Below, one piece after another: positions 13,201 through 23,763 of a DNA stretch of 64,000 bases. The position numbers and the translations under genes were made by a program. Source of the stretch: Lichenostomus cassidix (lineage: Eukaryota > Chordata > Aves > Passeriformes > Meliphagidae). The stretch lies in the NCBI GenBank assembly GCA_008360975.2, contig CM039194.1:12138426-12202425 (forward strand), in the 5' to 3' direction. Every line of letters begins with the position of its first letter. Within the stretch, counting starts at the first letter, position 1. The notes beneath the pieces were generated by a model. It saw only the letters and a list, made by a program, of their open reading frames with translations. It ran no database searches and was not told where the DNA came from.

Positions 13201-16200
13201 TTTGAGCATTGCTGTCATGGAGAGGCCTTTGTCTATGTTTTCCAGCAGCATCTCTGACCCATCTTTCCTCAGCCTGCCCAGTGGGGACAACTGTCACTGC
13301 CCTTGGGGTCTGTCTGACACTTAAGTGGTCTCTGCTTTCTGTTCTGGGGTCCCAAATTTAAACCGCAGAGCTCCAGCTAAAGATATTAATAGGGGGGTAG
13401 TTATCACTGAGACACAAGTTATAAATTACATCCCATGGCCCTTGAAATGGGGACTGAGATGGCCTTTTACAGTTTGGAAAAGTCCCATTGGTTCCTTTCA
13501 TTTCCTGTTGTTTCTGTGTTGATTTCTGTGCTACATCTGATGGACAGGCACCCAAATGTAATCAGATCTTGCAGCTCTACCTGTGCTCCTCTGCAGGTGT
13601 TTAGGATTCAGACAGAGATGCAGGAATTAGGAAACAGGATTTAATGATCTCCCAGCATCCTTGCTTGCTGGTTTTCTGTGATTCAAACCTGGAAAACAAG
13701 AGCTGCCCAGGCAGTGTGATGGACTGGGAAGTGGTTTTTTGCAGGGGGAAGACCCAACAGTGGTAGTCCTGTTTGGAAGGGCTCTTTGTGAACACAGGTT
13801 TTAGCTGCTGTAATTTTTGAAAGGGAGTCCAGAACAGCCTGTCCATCTCCTGCAAGCACAGACAGCTGTGGGTCATACCCACTCTGTGTGCTGTGCTAAT
13901 TAGCAGTCATGACCATGGCTTGGAGGTGCTGCTAAATCACAGAGCTGAGTTGAACCACTGCAGGAGAGCTGCCAGGTAGCGACAGTTTTATAGCAACAAT
14001 ATTATATTTGGGTCACATTTTGACTTTCCAGCCTATGTTTCTGTCATTTTTTCTTCTGGCCCCTGCCTTGTGACAGTGGCATCCAGCAGGGATAGGCTTT
14101 TTACAGAGGAGTTTGGTTTAACAGCTTTGCTGGAGCTGTGTATTTCAGGTCGGCTCTGGGAAGAGTTTGCCCTGGTTTGTCCCATCCCTGGAGGTATTTG
14201 TAAAGCAGGTGGGGATGGGGATGAGTTTGCCTCTGTGTTTGGTGCCTTTGGGCTGCAAGCAGCATGTCTGCAGTGCCAGCAGCTGGGGGCTTGGGGTCCA
14301 TCCTGCAATGGGTGGGAGCTGGCATCCCTCTCCATCAGCATCATGGCTCAGTGTCTCCATGGGAACCAGCAGCAGGAGCATCCTCCAGTCCAGTCCAGCC
14401 GGAGAGGAGGAGGAGGACAGGAGAGGAGATGGCTGCCACCTTCCCTGGGGCAGTTAAAGGGCAGTGCTGAGCTCTGATCACCAGCCAGCTCTGCTCTCCT
14501 GGGGACTGAGGTCTCCTGCAGATTCTGAGCACATGTGCACACTGCTACAGGAGACCCAAAACTCCTTCTGGCTGATGCCTCCAAACCCAGTCTCTCTCCC
14601 TCAACTACATCCCATGGGTTTGTTCCCTACGATTAGGAACAGGGACAGGGAGGTGGCTGCTTTTTATCTTTAAAGAACCCAAGAAGAGGAGGAGGTTCCC
14701 AAATGAGCTCCTCCTGCCCTGTTCCTTGTACCTTGTCAGCAGAGATGCCAGAATCATCCTGTGCCTCGATACAAACATGATAAACTCCCATGCTGGGGCA
14801 CAATCCTCATTCCACCCCTTTGTGCTGCCTGGTTTTGCTGAGGGTGTATCCATGATGGGATCTCACCCGGCAGCTGCTGGCTCAGGCTCTCAGCTCTGGA
14901 GGGAGGGGAGTCAGTGGGGATGCCTTCCCTGCTCTCCTGAGATCAGGAAACTGAGAAAATTCAGATGAACACCTCACTGCAGACCCAATATACACCCACA
15001 CACAAACACAGAAGTGCCCTTCTGGTGCATCACCCCAACCCAAATAGAGTGCAGGACTCCCAGTTGCAGAGCTGAGGCAGCAGGGAGGAAGGGAATGGGT
15101 TAATCCCCTGCCTGTGCTGCATCGATCCAGAGCACATTAGGAATGCTGGAAGGAGGTCTCTCCTCTCTCAGCAGGGACAACTGGGAGTAGCACTACATTC
15201 CCACAGTGTGGGTTTTTGGCAGTTGGAAAAGTGTGAAAAATGCATGGAGCACTTAATGGCAGCGAGCCGAGTGCCTGGCATGGCAGCACTCATGGGGCTG
15301 GGTGTCGTGCTCCCTGGCACACCACAGTGGTTCTCCTGCTGTCCTCATGCCCACGTTCTGCAGGAGATCCGGAAAGTTTATTGTGGCCCCCTGAAAAGAT
15401 GTCTTTGCAACCTGGGGTTGAAAGTTGGGTCCTGGTGAACCTTCCCAGGATGAGCTGGGACCATCCTGGCTTTCCCAGAGGAGCTCTGGCCATGTGGGAC
15501 CACGTTTACCCCTTTTGTTTTCTCAGTGGCAGAGCAGAGCATTGGCTGGGGTGGTGAACAGAGAGTTGCTGGGACAGCATGTTCCCAAGGGACAAGTGTC
15601 AGTGCTGAGGTTTGGGGTCACAAATTCACACACAAGTTCTTGGCACTTCTTCCCTCTCTCCCATTCTTCATTCTCTGTTTTTATTCCTTCCTCAACCCCT
15701 TTCTGCCCTCTCCCATACCCTGGTTCCTCGCTCAGCCAGTGACACCAGATCTCCTGGTAAGCCCCAGCAGCCAGGATGGGGACCTGGGCTCTGAGTGCCC
15801 AGAAGACAGAGGGAACTGGACAGGGCGGCTGGATTTCCTCCTCTCCTGCATCGGATACTGCGTGGGCCTTGGAAATGTCTGGAGATTTCCCTACAGGGCT
15901 TACACCAATGGAGGAGGTACCTGTGAATCCTTTGGAGTAGCCAGTCTCCTACCCACTGACCTGGGCTGGTAGGATGTGTCCCTGAAGGAATGCCCCTTCT
16001 GCTTTCTGGGGCTGGGAAGTAGCACTCATTGTTCTGGGGTGAAGCCTCCTCCTGCTCCCCCATGCTCGTTTAGGGCATTAACCACCCGTACCCAAGTGTG
16101 GAAGGGACCTGCCACCCCATATCTGTATTCCTGGCTTTGGAGAAATCCCTGGCTCCATGCTGCACTGAACACCAGCTCTCCTGGTGTCCAGTAGCTTCTC

Positions 16201-19200
16201 AGTCTGCTGTCCTCCAGGACTCACAGGGTCAGCAAACACTTCCTACCTATCAAAGGAGGGAGTGGACCTTTTGTAATGCAAGAGCCCGGGATGATGGTGC
16301 AAAGTGTTGGTTCAACTTCTCCCAGAGGAATTGCTTATTTCATACAATAATAACTGGAGAATTTCATGGTGTTTGTGAAAGATTCAAAGAGGAAAGAAAG
16401 TTGGGAGCAGGGGGTAAACACAGCAGCAGGTGAATCACAACCCCTTTCTCCTGCGCTAACAGTGAGCTGTTGCTCCTTGCTGTCTTCCTGATTTTGCTTC
16501 AGATCCCTCAGAGCCACGGATATTGAATGAGCTTTATTCCCTGTCACAGCTGGACTTAAGGTGTTTCCTCTGTATTACTTTCAGGATTTTTTTTCCTTGC
16601 AGGAGCTTTCTTGGTTCCTTACTTCATCATGCTGGCCATCTGTGGGATCCCCATCTTCTTCATGGAGCTGTCACTTGGCCAGTTCTCCAGCCTGGGGCCA
16701 CTTGCAGTGTGGAAGATAAGCCCTCTCTTTAAAGGTGCGTGAGTGAAATCCAGAGCCTCTGAGGGACCTCTGCAGGAGCTCTTTGATGAGGACATGTACC
16801 AGCAGCAGCATCCCATGATCCTCAAATCTCTTGTTAGAATCAAAGGCTAAAACCTGGGGGAAGGTGTGGCAAGCTGGAATTTTGAGTTAGCTGTTTTAGT
16901 AGCTGCAAGATTATGAATGACATTTTCCAGTCTTTGAGAGCTCTGGATGGCATGACCAGCTCTAGAAATGGTTAAGCCAGCTATTGTACAAAATAGAGCA
17001 TGAAAGCTAAGCAATGCCTGCTGAGATAAAGATAAGAATAAAGAGTTTTAAAAAGGGTTTAAATGAAATACTTTTATTCTCAACATTAAGCTGGAGTGAA
17101 GTTGTTTGTATGAGGCAATAGATCATCAGTACAGAGAAGGCATGTCCAGAGGTTATAATGGCAATAAGAAGCTCCCCCAGCAGGTGAACCTTGCACTGGT
17201 TGAGCATTTGGCTGCTGAGGTGCATCATCTGACCCTGCTTTTGGCTGTGCTCTGCTCTGCTCCAGCTCACTCCTTCTTTACCCTCTCCTTCCTTCAGGCA
17301 TTGGCATGGGCACGATCCTCATCGTCTCCTTGGTGGCCATTTACTACAATATGATCATTGCTTACGTTCTCTTCTACCTCTTTGCATCCCTCACAAGCGA
17401 CTTGCCCTGGCAGCACTGCGGCAACTGGTGGAACACCGACCTGTGCCTGGACCACCACGTCATCAAGGCGGGGAACAACACCCTCCCCGTCAACATCAGC
17501 AACACCGTCAGCCCCAGCGAGGAGTACTGGAGGTAAAGAGCTCAGCCTGACCCGGGTGTGGGGACATGGTTGGTATCCAGTCAGGGAGAGGGTGGGGATG
17601 GGATGAGGGTGAAGGATCTGCACGTCTCACAGCACAGATGCTGCAGCTCTCACTCACGGTTGGTGGTGTGGGTGCAGCGATGGGCTCGTGTGCTCAGCTG
17701 TGAGTGACATCTCAGTTTAGCCACTGGGATGTGGGAGGTGTCCATGTTCTAGAGCTGCTTTGCTGGCCTGGAGATACGCTAGACTAAATGCATCCCACGT
17801 CTGGAATGGCTGGGAATTTGCTCTCAAGATGCCAGGCATCCCTTCTATGTTCTTTAATATATGGTGGAGAAATCACTCACACTGTCCCCACTTGCTTGGC
17901 AAGTAACTGCCAGTGCCAATGACTATTGACAAGGTTTTCTTGCAGCAGAGGCATTTCTAGGGTCAGAGGGCCTCTGGAAGAAGGCAAGGACTGCCCATGG
18001 CTGCTCACTAGCAGTTCTCCTTCCTCCCTAGCCGGTATGTTCTGCACATCCAAGGAAGCTCGGGGATTGGGGATCCTGGGAGGATCCGCTGGAACTTGTG
18101 TCTGTGCCTGCTCCTTTCCTGGACTATCGTTTATCTGTGCATCCTTAAGGGAGTCAAATCCTCTGGCAAGGTAAGGGCTGCCTGGTCTCCTTTGGGGGGA
18201 CCTACAGCGATATTCACCAGTGCCTGCAACTCTGCACATCTGGGAAAGTGAGTCCCACAAACAGCATCCACTGGGCACAGGACATTTCAGGGGTACATTG
18301 CATACCTAGACACCAGCAGGGCTGGCAGCCCATCAGCTCTGCTGCAGCCCAAAGACACCAGGGTGATGTGTCCCACCCTGGGGACAGGACATTGGGGCAG
18401 CACTCACACCATGCTCTCATTCCCAGCTCTCCCAGCTGGCTGTGCTCTCCTGCAGGTCGTGTACTTCACTGCCACCTTCCCATACCTCATCCTGGTGATG
18501 CTGCTCATTCGTGGTGTGACCCTGGAGGGGGCCTGGAAGGGGATCCAGTTTTACCTCACACCCCAGTTTGATCACTTGCTGTCTTCCAAGGTGAGTAGGA
18601 TGTTGTGCAATTTGTTCAACCTTCTCCTGCTACCTCCTGCATGCAACAGAGGCAGTTCTCTTACTTAGGTCTTTTCTGGCCACACCCTAACCGAAAGCTC
18701 TCTTGGTTGCTCCTAGACCAAAAATCTTTGTCCCACACCTTGTCTGGGCCACTATTCCCACATGTCCCTCTCCCATGCCTGTGGTTTTGGCTCTGCATGG
18801 AGGGGACAGCATCCTCACCATCTCCCCTGGGCAGGATCATCCCAGCCCCTGTGATAGGCTGGAGGTGGCAATGGGTGCCTGTGGTGGATTTGACTGTTTG
18901 TTGTTCTCAAGAAATCCCAGCATGTGCAGTGGGGGTCAGTAGTGGTGGTCACCAAGAGACCACACAGGTTTACAAGGGCGTTTGATGCCACACTGGGCTG
19001 GCCCTGAAACATTCTTATTAGTCCTTCCATTAGCTGGCTGATCCACTATGAGTGGTGAGTGTGTTAACAAGGAAAGACAAATATCCCATAGGCTGTGCAT
19101 GCTTGGAGTGAGGGAGAAGATGTGCCCAGGGCCCTGGGGAACCAGATTTCTAATGCCATCTTCCTCATGAGGAAGTTTCCAAACCCCTGCTCTCCTCAGA

Positions 19201-22200
19201 ACTGCTTCCTTCCCCCAGGTGTGGATCGAGGCAGCCCTGCAGATTTTCTACTCCCTTGGGGTGGGCTTTGGGGGCCTCCTCACCTTCGCCTCGTACAACA
19301 CCTTCCATCAGAATATCTACAGGTGGGAGCCAACTGCTGTCTTGTAAAAACTGTGAGTTGGGGGGAGCTGTGAAAACCTCAGCCAGTGGGTCCAAAGGCA
19401 GCAGAAGCACACAGGTACAGCACAGTCACCTTGCTCTGTTCCTTGCACTGAGGGGATACCTGGCAGCTTGTATAGGCTTGAGAGGAACAGAGTGATCAGT
19501 GGGGGAAAATTCTCTTAAGTGCCAAGGCAGAACACCCAGCCCAGAAGTTTTGGGCTGTAGTTGCTGAAAGCTGAGAATATTTGAGGCTGGAGTTGTGCAT
19601 GTTTGCCCTGTCCCAGCATCTGATGTAGTTCACCAACTTAGAAGAGTTTTGGACACTTGGTCTGATCCCATCCACAGGGGAAAGAAAACTTGTGAGGAGC
19701 CCCACAAAATTATCCATGAAATATATGCTCCTTTTGACCCTGGAAAGCACCTGGCAAGACAGGCCCTCACAGTCACTGGGTCACATTACTGGGCACCTGA
19801 GGCTGGCGATGCCACCATGCAGTGGTGTGGGGTGGGAAGGAGCGAGTATGTTCAGAGCATCTTCTTCCTTCTCTGTAGGGACACCTTCATAGTCACCCTG
19901 GGCAATGCCATCACCAGCATCCTGGCAGGTTTTGCCATCTTCTCTGTTTTGGGATACATGTCCCAGGAGCTTGGGGTCCCTGTTAACCAAGTGGCAAAAG
20001 CAGGTGAGGCCAAATGAAGATGTTTTTCCCTTCCTGCTCTGCCTGGGTGTGCTGAGGAGCATCCCTTCCAGGATGGAAGGCACCTGAGGGTGTCAGGTGA
20101 AGGGATGAAGGTGTATGTTCAGCTGGCCAGGGGGAAGGAAAGGGGTAGACAAGTTCCTGTTGTGCAAATACTGAGTAACAAGTGATGTCTAATGAAGGTC
20201 TGAGCAGAGAGCAGAATGTTTCTCCACCCTCTGCCACAGGACCCCTCCTGCCCATCTTGCCAGAGCCCTGGCCGGTCCTGCCCTGGTGCTGCTCTGCTGA
20301 GCCCTCCTCTCCTCCATCCCCTCATGCTCTGCTCTGTCACCACCTTTCCACCCTGCTGTCCTTTGTCTCCCCTAGGTCCTGGTCTGGCTTTTGTGGTGTA
20401 CCCCCAGGCCATGACAATGCTCCCCCTTTCTCCATTCTGGTCATTCCTGTTCTTCTTCATGCTGTTAACCTTGGGCCTGGACAGCCAGGTAAGCACAGAG
20501 CCCACAGAGCCAGCCATGGACTCCAGGCAGCCTGAGGGCTCAGGGAACCCTCTCCTCCCGTGCATGCAGTTTGCATTTATGGAGACCATCGTTACGGCAG
20601 TGACTGATGAATTCCCCTACTACCTGCGGCCAAAGAAAGCTTCATTCTCAGCCGTCATCTGCATCGCCCTCTTCCTGATGGGGCTCATCCTCACAACAGA
20701 GGTATGGCTGTGGAGATGGATCCATTGTGGGGACCAACTAGGGACTCATTTTAGGGAGAACTTAGGTTGGAGCCAAGTTTTCAGATGTGTATTCATATTA
20801 GATAACCAGGGGAATGAGAACCAGGGGAACCTTCTGGGCTTCCAGAAGGTGAAGCCTGAGCTCCAAGTGACACAGTGCTGTTTCCATCCCTACACCAACT
20901 CCATGAGAAGAGTGATGTCTCTTGAGGCTGCTGACTGCTGTTCTCCCCAGGGTCCCCAGGAGTCAGAGGGCATGGGTGGAGGTTTATTGGGATGATGGTC
21001 CTGGAGATGCTGGCCTCTGTGCTTTGTCTCCACAGGGTGGGATGTACTGGCTGGTCCTGCTGGATGACTACAGTGCTGGCTTTGGTCTCATGGTGGTGGT
21101 GATCACTACCTGCCTTGTGGTGACACGTGTCTATGGTAAGGGTGCCTGTCCCCACAGGGGCACAGGGAAGGATGGGCTCTCTGTATGGAGAGAGGGATTT
21201 AGGGGGAGCAGTTGGGAAACCAGCAGCCCCACAGTGGAGCATGAGACACTGCTCCCGTCACTTGTTTCTTGTTGGCTATCACTGGATTCACCTCCCCAGA
21301 GATATGTGCAGTGTTGAGCCTGAAGGACCACCAGCTGGCCCCCCCTCCTGCATCTCCCTGATGGGTGGGGGGAGACTCTGCTGTAGAGGATGCAAACCCC
21401 TGCTTGTGATCATTGCAGGGCAGCCTGGTACAGGCACTGGCCTCTGGGGGAGGGATCAAAGATTCTGAGTTCCTCTCCTTACCACAGGCATGAAAAGGTT
21501 CTGCCGAGATATCCAGATGATGCTGGGCTTCAAACCAGGGCCCTACTTCAGAGCCTGCTGGATGGTCCTATCCCCAGCAACAATGATGGTAACTGCTCAG
21601 CTTGAACTGCTGGATGGTGCTGGAGAGCCATGGTGGTACCACTATCCCTGGGTGACCTCCCAGTGTGATGAGTTGCTCTGCTCCCATCTCCTGCCCCAGG
21701 GACCCTCCTTCTGCTGGGAGGTGACCATCACCTCCAGGCCTTTTTAGAGCATGAGGCCTCGGGGATGACCTCACATTCTCCCCATCCCACAGGCTCTGCT
21801 GGTATATAACATTGTCAAGTACCAGCCTTCTGAGTACGGCAACTACCGCTTCCCCACCTGGGCTGAGGTGTTGGGCATCCTCATGGGAGTTCTCTCCTGC
21901 CTGATGATTCCCATGGGCATGGTGGTGGCTGTGCTCCAAGAAGAAGGGACGTTCTGGGAGGTAGGAGGTACTGGGGCCTGGCATTGCTGGGGAGCACCCC
22001 AGAAATGTGCAGGAGTAAGCACAAGCCCCTGCCAAGCCAGTATCCTCTGGAAGCTTCTGCATCCTCTCTCGTGGAGGTGTGTGTCCCCATTTGCCCTTGC
22101 TGCCCACGGGGTGTGAGAGATGGCACATCCCAAGGCATTGCCAGCAGTGCTGCTTCCTGTGATGCCAGGCAGGTACTGAGTAACACTGCTGCCCAAGGGG

Positions 22201-23126
22201 CAGCCCAGTGAGCATTCCCACTCCCAAACAAGCCTGCTGTGCCCTGTGAGGAAGCACATTGTCCCCAGAGTGGGGCAGGCATGGGCACCTGGGACTTTGC
22301 ACCCACTTGGCAGCAGCAATGACACAGCAAGGCAGGCAGCTGCCAGACTGTGCAGGCAGCCCAGATGGGATCCCTGCATGGAAAGGCTGCTCCCAGGAGC
22401 AGGTTACAGAGCTGCTGGCTGCTCACAGCTTTCCCAGCCCTTCACTGCTCTCCCCAGGCTGTTAAAAGCAGGGGAGCAGAGCTTGATGCCCTCCCCAGGC
22501 AGCAATCCCCTGCTCGAGCACTTGCTGGCTGTGACCTAGCTTGACACAGCCATGGGCACTGTGGCATGGCCAGGAGCCACCTTGGGCAAGGTTAACCCCT
22601 TGTCTGGGTGGCTCTAACCCCACAGCACAGGGCTGTAGCCCTACGAATAGCCCCTCACTCCTGCAGGTTCTCACCACCAGCACCCACAGTCTGTGTCAAC
22701 TCCCCAGCCCAGAGTAAGGCACTTAGACACAGCTGCCTTCCCAAAAAGCTTCAGGACAAGCTTCTGACCCCATCCCATCCTCACTGGGGGTTCTTTCAGT
22801 CCCTGGGGGCCATCAGGGCAGTGGGAGGGGTGGGTGAGCTGCGGGGTGAGGTGCTGCATGGGGAGTGGAGGGTGAAAAGTGCCTGTGCTCCTCTGCCTGT
22901 CCCCTCACAGCGAGTCCAGCAAGCCAGCCGGCCAGCCATGGACTGGGGCCCATCCCTGGAGGAGAACCGCACCGGTGTGTACGTGGCAAGCCTGGCTGGC
23001 AGCCAGTCCCCCAAGCCACTGATGGTCCACATGAGGAAATATGGGGGCATCACCAGCTACGAGAACACGGCCATCGAGGTGGACCGGGAGATGGAGGAGG
23101 AGGACGAGGAGGAATCCATGATATGA
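10220..23126 (+). CDS. SLC6A7: SLC6A7 sodium- and chloride-dependent L-proline transporter (14 coding exons)
   Basis: Plasma-membrane neurotransmitter-sodium symporter that couples L-proline uptake to Na+ and Cl- gradients. In mammals it is the brain high-affinity proline transporter of glutamatergic terminals. Fourteen exons with GT-AG borders and matching phases join to 1,914 bp (637 codons plus stop), against 636 residues in human as I recall. TM1 (about residues 44-70) holds [10 protein letters not shown], the unwound ion- and substrate-binding helix of the family. TM2 is [26 protein letters not shown]3 is followed by the large extracellular loop 2, with the paired cysteines C156 and C165 and sequons at N175 and N181. 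The C-terminal region keeps the [16 protein letters not shown] and [12 protein letters not shown] blocks and an acidic tail. No frameshift or lost splice site was seen, so the gene looks intact. It converges on CAMK2A. Confidence 0.97.
10253..15735 (+). other. SLC6A7: SLC6A7 intron 1 (5.5 kb)
   Basis: The longest intron of the gene. Its first 450 bp continue the CpG-rich segment. 12340-13080 is AT-rich and nearly free of open frames, with an exact TCF/LEF-type CTTTGATCT at 12621-12629. No exon or transposon was recognised. Confidence 0.7.
15736..15916 (+). CDS. SLC6A7: SLC6A7 coding exon 2 (cytosolic N-terminus and TM1)
   Basis: The acceptor cgctcag precedes [10 protein letters not shown] and the donor gtacct follows TNGG plus one base. 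The exon contains [20 protein letters not shown] and [12 protein letters not shown]1 of the SLC6 fold. It is 181 bp, residues 12-72. Confidence 0.97.
16603..16734 (+). CDS. SLC6A7: SLC6A7 coding exon 3 (TM2)
   Basis: 132 bp between the acceptor tccttgcag and the donor gtgcgt. It encodes [16 protein letters not shown], then [16 protein letters not shown] and KISPLFK: TM2 and the first intracellular loop. Confidence 0.97.
17298..17532 (+). CDS. SLC6A7: SLC6A7 coding exon 4 (TM3 and extracellular loop 2)
   Basis: 235 bp from the acceptor ccttcag to the donor gtaaag. It encodes TM3 ([20 protein letters not shown]) and loop 2 with [11 protein letters not shown], giving the conserved disulfide pair C156/C165. 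Sequons NNT and NIS lie at residues 175 and 181. Confidence 0.97.
18032..18170 (+). CDS. SLC6A7: SLC6A7 coding exon 5 (TM4)
   Basis: 139 bp. The acceptor ctccctag precedes the base that completes Ser, then [16 protein letters not shown] and the hydrophobic TM4 ([19 protein letters not shown]). The donor is gtaagg after SSGK. Confidence 0.97.
18456..18590 (+). CDS. SLC6A7: SLC6A7 coding exon 6 (TM5)
   Basis: 135 bp, exactly 45 codons, from the acceptor tcctgcag to the donor gtgagt. It encodes [20 protein letters not shown] and [14 protein letters not shown]5 and the following loop. Confidence 0.97.
19219..19322 (+). CDS. SLC6A7: SLC6A7 coding exon 7 (TM6)
   Basis: 104 bp from the acceptor ttcccccag to the donor gtggga. 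It encodes [19 protein letters not shown] and [17 protein letters not shown]6 carries the unwound substrate-contact segment of the family. Confidence 0.97.
19879..20003 (+). CDS. SLC6A7: SLC6A7 coding exon 8 (TM7)
   Basis: 125 bp from the acceptor ctctgtag to the donor gtgagg. It encodes [20 protein letters not shown] and [17 protein letters not shown]. Confidence 0.97.
20376..20488 (+). CDS. SLC6A7: SLC6A7 coding exon 9 (TM8)
   Basis: 113 bp from the acceptor ctcccctag to the donor gtaagc. It encodes [20 protein letters not shown] and [15 protein letters not shown]8 carries the conserved LGLDS sodium-site motif. Confidence 0.97.
20570..20701 (+). CDS. SLC6A7: SLC6A7 coding exon 10 (TM9)
   Basis: 132 bp, 44 codons, after the acceptor gcatgcag and ending with the donor gtatgg. 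It encodes [20 protein letters not shown], a short loop and TM9 ([16 protein letters not shown]). Confidence 0.97.
21036..21135 (+). CDS. SLC6A7: SLC6A7 coding exon 11 (TM10)
   Basis: 100 bp after the acceptor ctccacag, with the donor gtaagg. It encodes [20 protein letters not shown] and [11 protein letters not shown]. Confidence 0.97.
21488..21588 (+). CDS. SLC6A7: SLC6A7 coding exon 12 (TM11)
   Basis: 101 bp after the acceptor accacag, with the donor gtaact. It encodes [20 protein letters not shown] and [14 protein letters not shown]. Confidence 0.97.
21793..21960 (+). CDS. SLC6A7: SLC6A7 coding exon 13 (TM12)
   Basis: 168 bp, 56 codons, after the acceptor cccacag, with the donor gtagga. 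It encodes [20 protein letters not shown] and TM12 ([20 protein letters not shown]), then LQEEGTFWE. Confidence 0.97.
22911..23126 (+). CDS. SLC6A7: SLC6A7 coding exon 14 (cytosolic C-terminus)
   Basis: The acceptor cccctcacag precedes [20 protein letters not shown]. The exon ends with a Glu/Asp-rich tail and TGA at 23124-23126. The [19 protein letters not shown] block is typical of PROT and separates it from other SLC6 members. Confidence 0.97.
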   Translation, partial: RVQQASRPAMDWGPSLEENRTGVYVASLAGSQSPKPLMVHMRKYGGITSYENTAIEVDREMEEEDEEESMI

Positions 23127-23715
23127 GGGGACTCAGTGTCCCGTAGGCTGGGTGGGAACCCTCCCGTTTTGCACAGGTTGCACTGCAGCACTTCAGGACA
23201 GCTTGGGGAGGTCTTTCAAGGAGTATTCAGGAGCTGCTGACCCTGCCAGGTTCCTCACCACCGCCCTGGCTCTGCCAGGACTGAGCTGCTATCTGTCCTG
23301 GTGCCCACAATGTGTTTCTGTTCAGTGTGACAAACTGTGATGAGTCCATGTGTTCGTGTGACAGTGTCTGGTTGAAGTGTTGGGGCTGTCTCACTCCCAC
23401 CCTCAGCCCCAGCCCTGCCATCCCCACTCAGGGATGTCCAGGGTGCAGGGATGTCCAGGCTGCAGGAGGTGGGGAGGAGGAGAAGGAGCTCCTGTGTGTT
23501 GGTCTGTTCCCTGTTTGTGTGTATTTGACTCCACTAACCCATAAACACATGTGAGAGAAGCTGTAACATCCTCCATGCCCCAAGGACAGTGTGTGCCAGA
23601 GCGCTCTGATCACACAGAGGTATTCCAGCAAAACCAGCACAAATCAGTATCCCCCTAAAGCAATTTGACCTAATAAATGAGCAGTTGAAAACAAGTAGAA
23701 GAATAAAAGAAAAGG
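23127..23715 (+). other. SLC6A7: SLC6A7 3'UTR (approximate extent)
   Basis: Non-coding sequence from the stop codon to just after two close AATAAA hexamers (23672-23677 and 23702-23707). The true cleavage point is not visible. Confidence 0.55.
23672..23677 (+). terminator. SLC6A7: SLC6A7 candidate polyadenylation signal AATAAA
   Basis: First AATAAA after the stop codon; a second copy follows at 23702-23707. A strong hairpin-forming palindrome (23739-23763) lies just downstream. Confidence 0.55.
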
Positions 23716-23738
23716 TTTTATAAACAAACCAGGCTGTA

Positions 23739-23763
23739 GATCCCCCAAGGACCTTGGGGGATC
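23739..23763. repeat. 25-bp near-perfect palindrome
   Basis: The left arm gatcccccaagg and the right arm ccttgggggatc are exact reverse complements around a single central a. As single-stranded DNA or RNA it could fold into a G/C-rich hairpin with almost no loop. It lies 32 bp after the second SLC6A7 AATAAA. Confidence 0.9.
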
